IMG/VR virus record: IMGVR_UViG_3300017991_000282
Location: 1-32,728 of that record
Source of the DNA: a virus
DNA: 32,728 nt
Strand: one strand, 5' to 3'
The notes beneath the pieces were generated by a model. It made no database searches. It was given only the letters and a program-made list of their open reading frames with translations, and was not told the DNA's origin. The translations under genes were made by a program, and so were the position numbers. Every line of letters begins with the position of its first letter. Positions within the stretch are counted from its first letter, which is position 1. Below are positions 15,712 through 22,924 of this stretch, one piece after another.

Positions 15712-15843
15712 TTATACCTCAGCTGGTATTGCTTCTTCTTCAACAGTACCTGATACTGGCGCTTCTGCTGTTATTATGTTAGTAGTATAAGCACAAAGTA
15801 TACCCTCTGTTGCTATTGCTAGTGATTGTGTATTGTATACCAT
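15712..15843 (-). CDS. 43-residue protein of unknown function
   Basis: A short frame (MVYNTQSLAIATEGILC to TVEEEAIPAEV) that fills what would otherwise be a 135-bp hole in a tightly packed operon. Its ATG follows the preceding stop by one base (TAAAATG), with AAGGA about 10 nt upstream. Its last codons carry the GAGGT SD of the next gene. No membrane segment or motif; Ala/Thr/Glu-rich. Spacing supports a real gene; function unknown. Confidence 0.6.
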   Translation of the reverse strand: MVYNTQSLAIATEGILCAYTTNIITAEAPVSGTVEEEAIPAEV

Positions 15844-15844
15844 T

Positions 15845-16378
15845 TTAATTCGATTCCTTTCTTGCTATACAATTTCCGACGGTATCATACCAAAAATATA
15901 GAGTTTTAGTACTAGTAGGACTAGACCAATCTGAAGCAGAATCTGCTTTTTCATAGATAGTCATATAATCTACAGCTCCTATTATTACATTTCTTGCTGC
16001 AACAGCAGATGTAGCGATACTAAAATCATACCTAATATTTCCAATTCTTAATTGTTGAACATCGGCCTGAGTAGCTCCTAAATCAATTATTCTAAACATT
16101 TCTGTAGATTCAACTGCTAGTCCATCTATTGTAGCATTATAGATGACTTTATAATCGTAACCAGGAGTTTCTCCAGAAATGTCATATTCATAATAATAAG
16201 TGCTTCCGGATAATTGTGTCATAGCAACATTATTAATTTCGGTAGACCAACTGTCTCCTGTATAATCATATTTTTTAATCGTAATTTTAGGGTTAGTTAC
16301 AGTTCCATGTTCTACACCAGTTTGGTCTAACCAAGTTATAGTAAAAACTGGACTGTCGCTAGTTGTATATTGTTTCAT
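15845..16378 (-). CDS. Structural protein with Ig-like N-terminal domain
   Basis: 177 residues. Residues 1-100 read as a beta-sandwich (DSPVFTITWLDQTGVEHG, NPKITIKKYDYTGDSW, GSTYYYEYDISG, ESTEMFRIIDLG), similar in plan to the BppU-like neighbour; 101-177 are a second, less regular domain. Likely a fibre-network or neck decoration protein. ATG 16378 is preceded by GAGGTATC, a good SD. Family not recognised. Confidence 0.6.
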   Translation of the reverse strand: MKQYTTSDSPVFTITWLDQTGVEHGTVTNPKITIKKYDYTGDSWSTEINNVAMTQLSGSTYYYEYDISGETPGYDYKVIYNATIDGLAVESTEMFRIIDLGATQADVQQLRIGNIRYDFSIATSAVAARNVIIGAVDYMTIYEKADSASDWSSPTSTKTLYFWYDTVGNCIARKESN

Positions 16379-16390
16379 TTATGATACCTC

Positions 16391-16732
16391 TTATATGCAA
16401 TTACAAACAGATTCTCCATCTACCGTTTTACAAACTTGTCTTTCGCAATAATCAATTCGATTGTCTATTATTACATTATTATCTTCTTGTATAGGTCTAT
16501 CGTCAGTTACTTCAACCCAACCAGATTTACAATAATCCCAGCTATCTTGCTGAGTGTTAAGATAACATCTAGTCATAGAACCGCCACTTAAGCCGCCTGG
16601 ACAAGATATTATACTACTTTCAGCTTCACAATAATATTTAGTTTCTGTAAAAAATCCTGGAATGATTAAAACCAAACTAATTATCCCTAAAGATATCAAA
16701 CTGCTTATTCCTACTGTTTTTTTGTCTACCAT
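16391..16732 (-). CDS. Cys-rich single-pass membrane protein
   Basis: 113 residues: a short N-terminus with KK, one membrane helix at about 9-28 (SSLISLGIISLVLIIPGFF), then an exposed domain with eight cysteines (YYC, SC, RC, YC, YC, VC, VC, NC), an even number that suggests disulfides outside the cell. The start of the exposed part (TKYYCEAESSIISCPGGLS, then TRCY and CKSGW) resembles short Cys-rich proteins I associate with DPANN archaea and their viruses; that link is from memory, not a search. It may act on the host surface or be carried in the virion envelope region. Confidence 0.65.
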   Translation of the reverse strand: MVDKKTVGISSLISLGIISLVLIIPGFFTETKYYCEAESSIISCPGGLSGGSMTRCYLNTQQDSWDYCKSGWVEVTDDRPIQEDNNVIIDNRIDYCERQVCKTVDGESVCNCI

Positions 16733-16842
16733 TTTTCTTTATAACTTTCTTTATTTAATTTATCATAATCAGTATTGATTATTTCGTAAGCTATATAACC
16801 AAAAAATATAACTATCATTGATATAATAATTGTGTGTATCAT
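16726..16842 (-). CDS. 38-residue membrane peptide
   Basis: A short frame (MIHTIIISMIVIFFGYIAYE, then a charged tail ending YKEKW) fills the gap between the fibre gene and the Cys-rich protein. Residues 3-20 make one membrane helix. ATG 16842 follows the fibre stop by 2 nt and the stop overlaps the next ATG, so it is probably translated by coupling; no SD is visible. Similar in design to small regulatory or holin-like membrane peptides, but function is unknown. Confidence 0.5.
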   Translation of the reverse strand: MIHTIIISMIVIFFGYIAYEIINTDYDKLNKESYKEKW

Positions 16843-16844
16843 TT

Positions 16845-18344
16845 TTATGTGTTATCAAAAACATGACAAGACCATTGATTGCTCATGTGTATACAATTTA
16901 AAAAATTATATTTTGTTTCACTAATATAATCTGTGTTATGCTCTAAAGCCAGTCTTGCATCTGTTGAACAAAGCCCTGATATGTGTGTATAATTAATGTC
17001 TGGTGATCCTGCAGATTGAGTTATAATTAACCTATCGCCCTCACTTCCACCATTAATACAATTTAAAACATCATTAGCTCCTCCTTCTCCAGTTACATAT
17101 ATAAATTCATTAGTATAAGTAATATTTCCTCCAGAAACAATTTGTGTAGTTGGTGGGGTATTTCTTTTTCCAGAATATTCAATATCTCCATTTACATCTA
17201 AAGTAGCACTTGGACTATTTGTACCTATACCAACATTGCCATCACTACCATCAAAAGTCACAAATGTATTACTTGATTCTGTAAATGTAAAACTACCATC
17301 TGCCCCGATTTTATAATTCATACTATTAGTCGGGTGGTCATATTTTATCCATCCAATATTATTATCATCTTCATCGCCAAATATTAAAGATTGTGTATCT
17401 GTATTCGGAGAAAGTAAATTAATATTTGTATCTCCATTGGACTCTGCAACTATTACTGCATTATTAGCCGTAACTGTTCCAGCTGAACCATCCCAAACAT
17501 GAAGGTTTCTATCTGGACTACTTGTTCCTATACCGACATTACCACTATCATCTATTACAAAGTCTGGGCTAATTCTATCACCATCTCTAAATATCTTTAA
17601 AACATCCGAATCAGCATCATCTACCATGATAGTATAATTGTTTGTAGTGCTTAATCCTAGATTGATAGAGGGACTATATTCTCCATTGTAAGACAACAAA
17701 TTTATTAAAGTGTTTTTACCGTTACCAGTAATGTCAAGTTGTCCAATAGGTGAAGTTGTTCCTATACCAACATTGCCACCATTAGGAACTAGATGCAAAT
17801 TATCACCCTTTCTTTCAATGGCTGAATATTGTGTAGTAGTAGGGTCTATTAAATTAATTCTTGCAGTTGTCTCAGAAGATTCAACTATAAATCCCGCGTC
17901 AAAAGTCCCAGAATTAACTCTAAGTACACCACTAACATCTAAAGTATAGTTTGGACTACTTGTACCTATACCGACTCTATTATTACTACTATCAACAAAT
18001 AAAGTGTCAGTGTCAAAAGTATAATCTCCTGTAACAGTATCTCCGTCTGTTAGCATAAATCTTTTAGTAATTACACTATTATCGCTAAAGTTAATTCTTT
18101 GTATTGCATAATTACTTGTAATAGCTGGGGTTATGCCTGTTAAATTTTCATAATCCATTGAACCAATAAAAGTTCCACCAATGATAGTATCTGTTGCTAT
18201 TATATTACTGAAGTTTGCTGTTTCATTTATTGCAGCCCAACCTTTTACATTTAAATTACCTACGTCACTTGTGCTATAAGCATTAATTAGTGAAACAGAT
18301 AATATAAATAAAAGTATTATCGTTAAAAATTTAAAGGGTTTCAT
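16845..18344 (-). CDS. Secreted fibre/adhesin with GIGT-SP repeats
   Basis: 499 residues. A clear signal peptide (KFLTIILLFILSVSLINA, cut near residue 22) is followed by four copies of a VGIGT.SP...LDV-type motif at about 124, 192, 270 and 371, each before a beta-rich segment, as in trimeric fibre shafts. The last 75 residues contain four cysteines, consistent with disulfides in an exported head domain. Tail fibres normally assemble in the cytoplasm, so the signal peptide is odd. The product may be displayed on the infected cell, or the virion may pick it up outside the membrane. The start overlaps the preceding gene by 14 nt, with GGAGG 11 nt upstream. Confidence 0.8.
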   Translation of the reverse strand: MKPFKFLTIILLFILSVSLINAYSTSDVGNLNVKGWAAINETANFSNIIATDTIIGGTFIGSMDYENLTGITPAITSNYAIQRINFSDNSVITKRFMLTDGDTVTGDYTFDTDTLFVDSSNNRVGIGTSSPNYTLDVSGVLRVNSGTFDAGFIVESSETTARINLIDPTTTQYSAIERKGDNLHLVPNGGNVGIGTTSPIGQLDITGNGKNTLINLLSYNGEYSPSINLGLSTTNNYTIMVDDADSDVLKIFRDGDRISPDFVIDDSGNVGIGTSSPDRNLHVWDGSAGTVTANNAVIVAESNGDTNINLLSPNTDTQSLIFGDEDDNNIGWIKYDHPTNSMNYKIGADGSFTFTESSNTFVTFDGSDGNVGIGTNSPSATLDVNGDIEYSGKRNTPPTTQIVSGGNITYTNEFIYVTGEGGANDVLNCINGGSEGDRLIITQSAGSPDINYTHISGLCSTDARLALEHNTDYISETKYNFLNCIHMSNQWSCHVFDNT

Positions 18345-18561
18345 CTGTACTTAATCCTCCTGCTATTAGTAATTGGCCATCTGATTTTCTAATCTTTAGT
18401 AAATCAGTTGCACCATAAGAAAGTTTAATATAAGTACCATCGTCAGACGCAACTAGACCAATTTCTTGTAAAATGCCTTCGACATTGGTAGATGTAAATA
18501 AGCTTTCGCTATCCGTAACATTTATATTCACCGCTTTATGGTTTCCTACTTTAGACATCAT
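18331..18561 (-). CDS. Small fibre-like protein
   Basis: 76 residues. It includes LFTSTNVEGILQEIGLVASD, the ft-a-t-nVegaLqei motif common in phage fibre and oligomerisation segments, followed by YIKLSYGATDLLKIRKSDGQ typical of a beta-shaft. It probably trimerises and may be an anchor or partner for the long fibre encoded next. Its ATG follows the previous stop by one base (TAAAATG) without SD. It lacks a signal peptide, unlike its partner. Confidence 0.65.
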   Translation of the reverse strand: MMSKVGNHKAVNINVTDSESLFTSTNVEGILQEIGLVASDDGTYIKLSYGATDLLKIRKSDGQLLIAGGLSTDETL

Positions 18562-18562
18562 T

Positions 18563-19027
18563 TTAAGCTATTACAACATTTCCATTTGGTGATATTGGCG
18601 ACCAGGATATATAATATGTAATTTTTCCTCCAGTTATTGTATCTGAAGCGATCGTTTGAATTACATCATCTGATACAATCTTTTTAGAAATAACGCTTGT
18701 TAACTCTAGAGAAGTATCAGGAGAAGCGTCATGCCAAATTTCATTCTCATCTATAGCATCGCCTGCTGTTTGTGCTATTAATCCTGCTGTAGAAGCTGCA
18801 GTTCCTACTTCAATTGTAGCTCCTGCACTAATAGTTAATGTAGTTTCACAAACTGCAAAAATACTTAATGCTACAACTCCCGTTACAGTGCATAAATCAG
18901 TTGCACCTACTGCACCTGTAGTAGCAGCAGCAAAAGTTATAGTTTTAGAAAGTCTGTTATCTAGAAGTCCGCTATTCAAATTATCTGAAATGCTTTGTAA
19001 GCATGTATTATTTGATTTCCTTGTCAA
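18563..19027 (-). CDS. Virion structural protein (beta-rich)
   Basis: 154 residues. From residue 28 the text TITFAAATTGAVGATDLCTV, VVALSIFAVCETTL, ATIEVGTAASTAGLIAQTAG and a closing ITYYISWSPISPNGNVVI resembles a beta-sandwich domain seen in many uncultivated tailed viruses near head and fibre genes. The start is TTG at 19027, supported by GAGAGGT 8 nt upstream and lack of another start before MTRK. Likely a decoration or fibre-base protein; precise role unknown. Confidence 0.65.
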   Translation of the reverse strand: MTRKSNNTCLQSISDNLNSGLLDNRLSKTITFAAATTGAVGATDLCTVTGVVALSIFAVCETTLTISAGATIEVGTAASTAGLIAQTAGDAIDENEIWHDASPDTSLELTSVISKKIVSDDVIQTIASDTITGGKITYYISWSPISPNGNVVIA

Positions 19028-19080
19028 TTTATTATACCTCTCCGTGGTTTAATGTCGGAAGAGTACGACTTTTTAAGAAA

Positions 19081-19692
19081 TTATTGTAGTTCTAAAATTT
19101 TACTAACACGATTTTCTTCTACACGTAGTTCTTTAATTTCTTTCGAGCTAAGTCCCATTTCTTCCAGTATTTTAATTTGTTCTTTTTTAGTCATATCCAT
19201 TAAGTCTGTTTTTGACCATTTGCCATCGTCCTTCGATGCTTCAAGTTCTTCAATTGTAGGTTCTTCAGTTTCTTCAGTTTCGTCTTGTAAATCTTCTTCG
19301 AATTCTTCTTCTGTTTCGTCTTGTAAATCTTCTTCGAATTCTTCTTCTGTTTCGCCTGTCAATTTTTCAAAAACGCCTTTATGATAGTTAGTTAATTCAT
19401 CTTTGTCAATCCAAAATGTTTCTCTAGTTTCAAGATTTTTCTTAAAAAAATTACCGAATTCTATACCGAAACAAAATGGCATTTCTTTTGCTTTAAATAA
19501 AATAGTAGCATGTTTTATTGTGATTATAGCTTCACCTTCTAAAATTTGAAGCCCGCCATTGAATAGATGATGTTTTATTGAGTAGGATTTAAGTGATTTT
19601 TCAAAAAGTTCTTTTTCTTCGCCTGCAGATATATAAAAGTCGCTGTCATCAGCTTCAAAATATCTTAGGTTGTCTCTTAGTTTTACTTTCAT
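19081..19692 (-). CDS. Head-associated protein with acidic repeat and C-terminal SAP/Rho-N-like helix
   Basis: 203 residues in three parts. The N-terminus (MKVKLRDNLRYFEADDSDFY to about 95) is a compact domain typical of small proteins downstream of capsid genes. A very acidic linker follows (about 110-150), holding an exact 12-residue duplication with core EEEFEEDLQ. The end (about 155-203, WSKTDLMDMTKKEQIKILEE) resembles SAP or Rho-N helical folds that bind nucleic acid. The acidic linker could mimic DNA or bind basic capsid regions. ATG has a GGAGG SD. Function unknown. Confidence 0.65.
   Translation of the reverse strand: MKVKLRDNLRYFEADDSDFYISAGEEKELFEKSLKSYSIKHHLFNGGLQILEGEAIITIKHATILFKAKEMPFCFGIEFGNFFKKNLETRETFWIDKDELTNYHKGVFEKLTGETEEEFEEDLQDETEEEFEEDLQDETEETEEPTIEELEASKDDGKWSKTDLMDMTKKEQIKILEEMGLSSKEIKELRVEENRVSKILELQ
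19278..19349 (-). repeat. Exact 36-bp tandem duplication inside CDS
   Basis: Two identical adjacent 36-bp units (19278-19313 and 19314-19349) encode twelve acidic residues twice, in frame. Perfect identity at the DNA level points to a recent duplication, so copy number may vary between isolates. Confidence 0.9.
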
Positions 19693-19711
19693 TGTGATGC
19701 CTCCATTAAAT

Positions 19712-19740
19712 TAAAAAATAAAAAATAGAATTTTTATTCG
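19712..19740 (-). terminator. T-tract terminator with short hairpin
   Basis: On the minus strand the stop region of the 250-residue protein forms GAAT-aaaa-ATTC, followed by CTATTTTTTATTTTTT. The same plan is seen after the capsid gene. It should reduce read-through into downstream genes. Confidence 0.5.
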
Positions 19741-20486
19741 AATAAATCTCTGCTTATCTTCTGATAATTGACAATCATAGTATCAGCAGCTGCACTTAGA
19801 CTTTGGATTCCTAAATACGGGATTAGGTCAATATCGTTTGTTAAAGCAGCGCCAGTATATACTAGAGTATCGTTAATATAAAATTCAGGTACTCGACTTG
19901 AGTTTATTTTTATCTTGAATTTATAAGTTGTATTAACGGCTACTGTAACTCCAGAGTCAGTATTTGTATCAGTTCCTGCACGTGAGGTAATTATCCTCCA
20001 AGTAGTATTTGTGTCATCTGTACTAAATCTGAAGAATGCTTGATCGTCGTCTGTAGCAATAACAGGTGTATTTGTTAATTTCAGACCAGCCCAAATCAAA
20101 ACTGTAGCGATTGATGCTCCGGTTTTAATAGTAGACTCCCATATTACTTGGTTTTCTGTTCCCCATTTGATTCCTGTCCAAGCGGTTTGGTTAGTATCTA
20201 GGTGCGGTAGGATGATAATTTGGTCGTTGTCTGCTCCATCTGTTGTAAGCAAAAGTCCTGCATTTGTTGCGTCGTAAGTAACATCATCAGCAGATGCATT
20301 TGTTCCTAAAATCTCAAAATCGATATTTGTATCAACACCGATATCTGCATTTGCAGCAGGTCTTTGTTTGAAAAATTCTTCTAAATAGTATCTGTCTGAA
20401 GATTGACTTGCAGATTCAATTGTGTTTGCTTTTAGAAAATCTTTTATTTTCAGACTTTTCATTATATTTCTTGGTTTTCTTGCCAT
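19734..20486 (-). CDS. Lectin-like (LamG/jelly-roll) virion protein next to the capsid gene
   Basis: 250 residues. A basic N-terminus and helix (RKPRNIMKSLKIKDFLKAN) is followed from about 45 by a beta-sandwich: FEILGTNASADDVTYDATNA, GLLLTTDGADNDQIIILPHL, VIWESTIKTGASIATVLIWA, FRFSTDDTNTTWRIITSR, YKFKIKINSSRVPEFYINDT, typical of concanavalin-like structural proteins placed after capsid genes. It probably decorates the capsid or adheres to surfaces. ATG has a GAGGT SD. A 5-bp hairpin (GTAGT/ACTAC) lies just before the SD. Confidence 0.65.
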   Translation of the reverse strand: MARKPRNIMKSLKIKDFLKANTIESASQSSDRYYLEEFFKQRPAANADIGVDTNIDFEILGTNASADDVTYDATNAGLLLTTDGADNDQIIILPHLDTNQTAWTGIKWGTENQVIWESTIKTGASIATVLIWAGLKLTNTPVIATDDDQAFFRFSTDDTNTTWRIITSRAGTDTNTDSGVTVAVNTTYKFKIKINSSRVPEFYINDTLVYTGAALTNDIDLIPYLGIQSLSAAADTMIVNYQKISRDLFE

Positions 20487-20503
20487 TGTTTTACCTCGTT
20501 CTT

Positions 20504-20519
20504 GTAGTCTTTAAACTAC
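20504..20519 (-). promoter_or_regulatory. Small hairpin before the SD of the lectin-like gene
   Basis: GTAGT-ttaaag-ACTAC on the minus strand ends about 8 nt before the ACGAGGT SD. It may affect translation start or protect the 5' end of a processed mRNA. Short stem, so weakly supported. Confidence 0.3.
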
Positions 20520-20544
20520 ACCGTTTTTAGGTTCACGCCAGTTT

Positions 20545-20577
20545 AAAAAAATAAAAAAAATAGAAGTTTTTAACTTC
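20545..20577 (-). terminator. Intrinsic-type terminator after the major capsid gene
   Basis: On the minus strand GAAGTT-aaa-AACTTC, a 6-bp stem that includes the capsid stop codon, is followed by TATTTTTTTTATTTTTT (20561-20545). Hairpin plus U-tract at the end of the most abundant structural gene suggests partial termination to lower downstream expression. Confidence 0.65.
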
Positions 20578-21457
20578 CGATTCCTGTAATTGCTACTAGT
20601 CCTTTTGGCCTAGCACAAGCGATTGAGTACCTTGTATAAGCAACAACATCGAGATGTTTAGACCTTGCAGCCTTCTCAATTTCTGTTGTAAGAGGTTCTC
20701 TTTCGTAGAATCTAATTGCAGCCAAATCAACGTTTACCATTAGACCATAGCTTGTTGCAGCTTGACTAGATACCAAGATGTCAACTCCGAATGGTGTTGG
20801 GTAAATGCCTTTTTGGATTAAATCTGCATTTCCGTAGTTGATGTATTTCAACAAGTTAGGATCGATTCTTAGGTATTTAAAAGTGTTCGGATGTAGAATC
20901 AAGAATTTTCTTCCGTCGCCTGCATCGTCTGCTTCTAAAGCTGCTAGTCCATTGCTGATGTCTTGAATAACATCTGCTCCTGCTGCACTCCAAAGAGCTG
21001 TAGCTGCTACTGAATGGTCAGTAACTGCTGTTAGTGTTTGGCCAGCATAAGTTCCGCCTGCTACATAAGTATAGATAGCGGTTAGCATATCAGAGTTAAT
21101 ATATCTTGCGATACCAAACCCGATTGCTTCTACGTGGTCATTTACTAAGTCCCACCTGGAATCTTTAATCCAATTGACTGGGATTCTTGGTGCTACACCT
21201 AGGTCCTTGATAGTTGCAAACTTTCGAGTGAAGTCCAAAATCTGATTAGGATATTCTCCTGATTCTGATTCTTCTTCTGGTACTAGCCAAGTGTCTGTTG
21301 TGTTGTATTCTACAACTGGTCCATTTGCTGGATAAACTTTTCCTAGAAGAGGATAAAGAATTTTTGGTTGTAGAGCTTTGATTATTGTATCATCTACTTG
21401 CTCCTTGAATAATGCCCAAGTTGAGTTTGAAGATGCTGCTATTCCTGTATAAGCCAT
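20570..21457 (-). CDS. Major capsid protein, HK97 fold
   Basis: 295 residues, a usual size for a mature HK97-type subunit. Visible signs: N-terminal helix (TWALFKEQVDDTIIKAL), an E-loop region rich in Glu/Pro (WLVPEEESESGEYPNQ), a central helix (AIGFGIARYINSDMLTAIYT), the LILHPNTFKYLRIDPN strand-helix found in many capsid proteins, YPTPFGVDILVSSQAATSYG, and a closing IACARPKGLVAITGIG. It follows a decoration gene and a protease/scaffold gene, as in lambda-like head modules. There is no N-terminal delta domain, consistent with a separate scaffold. ATG has a GGAGGT SD. Confidence 0.85.
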   Translation of the reverse strand: MAYTGIAASSNSTWALFKEQVDDTIIKALQPKILYPLLGKVYPANGPVVEYNTTDTWLVPEEESESGEYPNQILDFTRKFATIKDLGVAPRIPVNWIKDSRWDLVNDHVEAIGFGIARYINSDMLTAIYTYVAGGTYAGQTLTAVTDHSVAATALWSAAGADVIQDISNGLAALEADDAGDGRKFLILHPNTFKYLRIDPNLLKYINYGNADLIQKGIYPTPFGVDILVSSQAATSYGLMVNVDLAAIRFYEREPLTTEIEKAARSKHLDVVAYTRYSIACARPKGLVAITGIGS

Positions 21458-21471
21458 TTTTCATAACCTCC

Positions 21472-21900
21472 TTATAACCTCAATTGCATTTGAATTGTTG
21501 CAGCTGCGCCGCTATTACCTTCAAGTGCAACTCCAATAACATCTTGTGGATCGGTTGCTGTTCCAGCAGTTCCTGCTAATTCTACAACTCCTGATGCTCC
21601 CATTTCTAGGAATGATCCTCGTACAATTGTTGATGTTCCTGTATATACATTAACAACACCTCTTGTACAGATTGTTACTTTTGCGCCTGCAGCAATTGAG
21701 TTATCAGTTGCTGTCCTACTGTATCTATCTCCGCCTACAGCAACACCGGCACAGGTTTTGTTTGCAGCTCCTACGTCACAGGTATTATCTCCTGTTGAAG
21801 TAATTTGGCAAACGTTTCCTAATGTGATAGCATTATCTGCAACCATTGATAGATATTGTCCGTCTTTGACGAATACTGGTTTAGATGTGGTTCCTGCCAT
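21472..21900 (-). CDS. Capsid decoration protein (DUF2190-like)
   Basis: 142 residues, Gly/Ala/Thr-rich beta-barrel style: VKDGQYLSMVADNAITLGNV, CAGVAVGGDRYSR, AGAKVTICTRGVVNVYTGTS, VIGVALEGNSGAAATIQMQL. This is the pattern of DUF2190-type cement proteins that bind capsid threefolds and stabilise expanded heads. Its place directly before the capsid gene matches lambda gpD. ATG has an AGAGGT SD. Family named from memory of its pattern. Confidence 0.75.
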   Translation of the reverse strand: MAGTTSKPVFVKDGQYLSMVADNAITLGNVCQITSTGDNTCDVGAANKTCAGVAVGGDRYSRTATDNSIAAGAKVTICTRGVVNVYTGTSTIVRGSFLEMGASGVVELAGTAGTATDPQDVIGVALEGNSGAAATIQMQLRL

Positions 21901-21913
21901 TTTTATCTACCTC

Positions 21914-22924
21914 TTAGTAAGTTCTTTTGAACTTTTCAGCACTTTCTGCTCCGTTAAAGCAAGCGTCCCATGCTCCATAATCTCCGAATTCTTTTCTTCG
22001 ACCTGCAGCACCCATATCAGCTACATCTACTGCAGCAGAATTTTGTTGTGTTCCGCCGAATTCAGGTACTTCTGAACTTTGCAGTTCAATTTTTTTAGAC
22101 AATATACTTACTTTCTTTCGCAAGTCAGCAAGTTCTGTATCCTTTTCATTGTCAGCTGTTTCTTCTTTTGATGCTTGTGCTGGTGCATCATCGGCAGTAG
22201 CCACCTTTCCAGGTTCGTTCATATGTTGCTTATTCTTTTTGTTACCTTCGTCGGTAGCTGCATCAGATGAAACTGAATCTCCTGGTGGCGCATGTTCTGT
22301 CGGTTTTGTCTCATCGTGTTTCAATGAGCCTTTGTTAGCATTTTCTAACTCATTAACGTCCTGTGTTTCAGCTCCGCCATTTAGTGTTGCTAGAATTTGT
22401 TGCAACATCTGCATAACTTGTGCCATAGGGTCTGCTTGACCTATATCCTGTGTTTCTTCAGGATTTACAGGAGCCTTTTCGTTAGATGCTTGTCCATCTT
22501 TAACGTCCATTTTATTGGCCTCCGTATTTTCTTCAAATTGTGAAGTTACACCCATATTAGATTGTGTCATCTGGTCTTGTGGAGCAGAGTTTACTAATTC
22601 AGGAGTTCCTTCTTGCATTTGGGTATTAGATACTTGGTTTTCAAGTGTCTTTATTCTTTCGGCGAGATCTCTGAGTATTTTCTCAGGACCCGGTGCCATT
22701 CCTGGCTGTCCTGTCTGCGGACTTGAGGGGGCCAGACCACCTGGCATTTGAGAATTATCTGTTGACATAACTTCTTTTGAGGATTGGTCACGCATTTCGT
22801 TTTGCGGATTCATTTGATAATCTGTTTCTTGACCTTTGTCGCCCGGATTTACTCCTACCGGATTATTTTGTCCATAACTGCTTTGTAAATTTTGATTACT
22901 TGGAATGTCTTTTTTCTTTTCCAT
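21914..22924 (-). CDS. Nested scaffold protein from internal start
   Basis: In frame within the protease gene, ATG 22924 (residue 214) is preceded at 7 nt by AGGAGG, one of the best SDs in the window, at the exact end of the protease domain. It would give a 336-residue scaffold (MEKKKDIPSNQNLQ...) sharing the C-terminus of the fusion, just as Nu3 is nested in lambda gene C. Scaffold should outnumber protease, since the full-length start has no SD. Confidence 0.7.
   Translation of the reverse strand: MEKKKDIPSNQNLQSSYGQNNPVGVNPGDKGQETDYQMNPQNEMRDQSSKEVMSTDNSQMPGGLAPSSPQTGQPGMAPGPEKILRDLAERIKTLENQVSNTQMQEGTPELVNSAPQDQMTQSNMGVTSQFEENTEANKMDVKDGQASNEKAPVNPEETQDIGQADPMAQVMQMLQQILATLNGGAETQDVNELENANKGSLKHDETKPTEHAPPGDSVSSDAATDEGNKKNKQHMNEPGKVATADDAPAQASKEETADNEKDTELADLRKKVSILSKKIELQSSEVPEFGGTQQNSAAVDVADMGAAGRRKEFGDYGAWDACFNGAESAEKFKRTY

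Noticed and set aside
20570-21457. Read the capsid gene as an encapsulin
   Set aside because: It lies in a complete head module with portal, terminase, scaffold/protease and decoration protein, so a viral capsid protein is far more likely.
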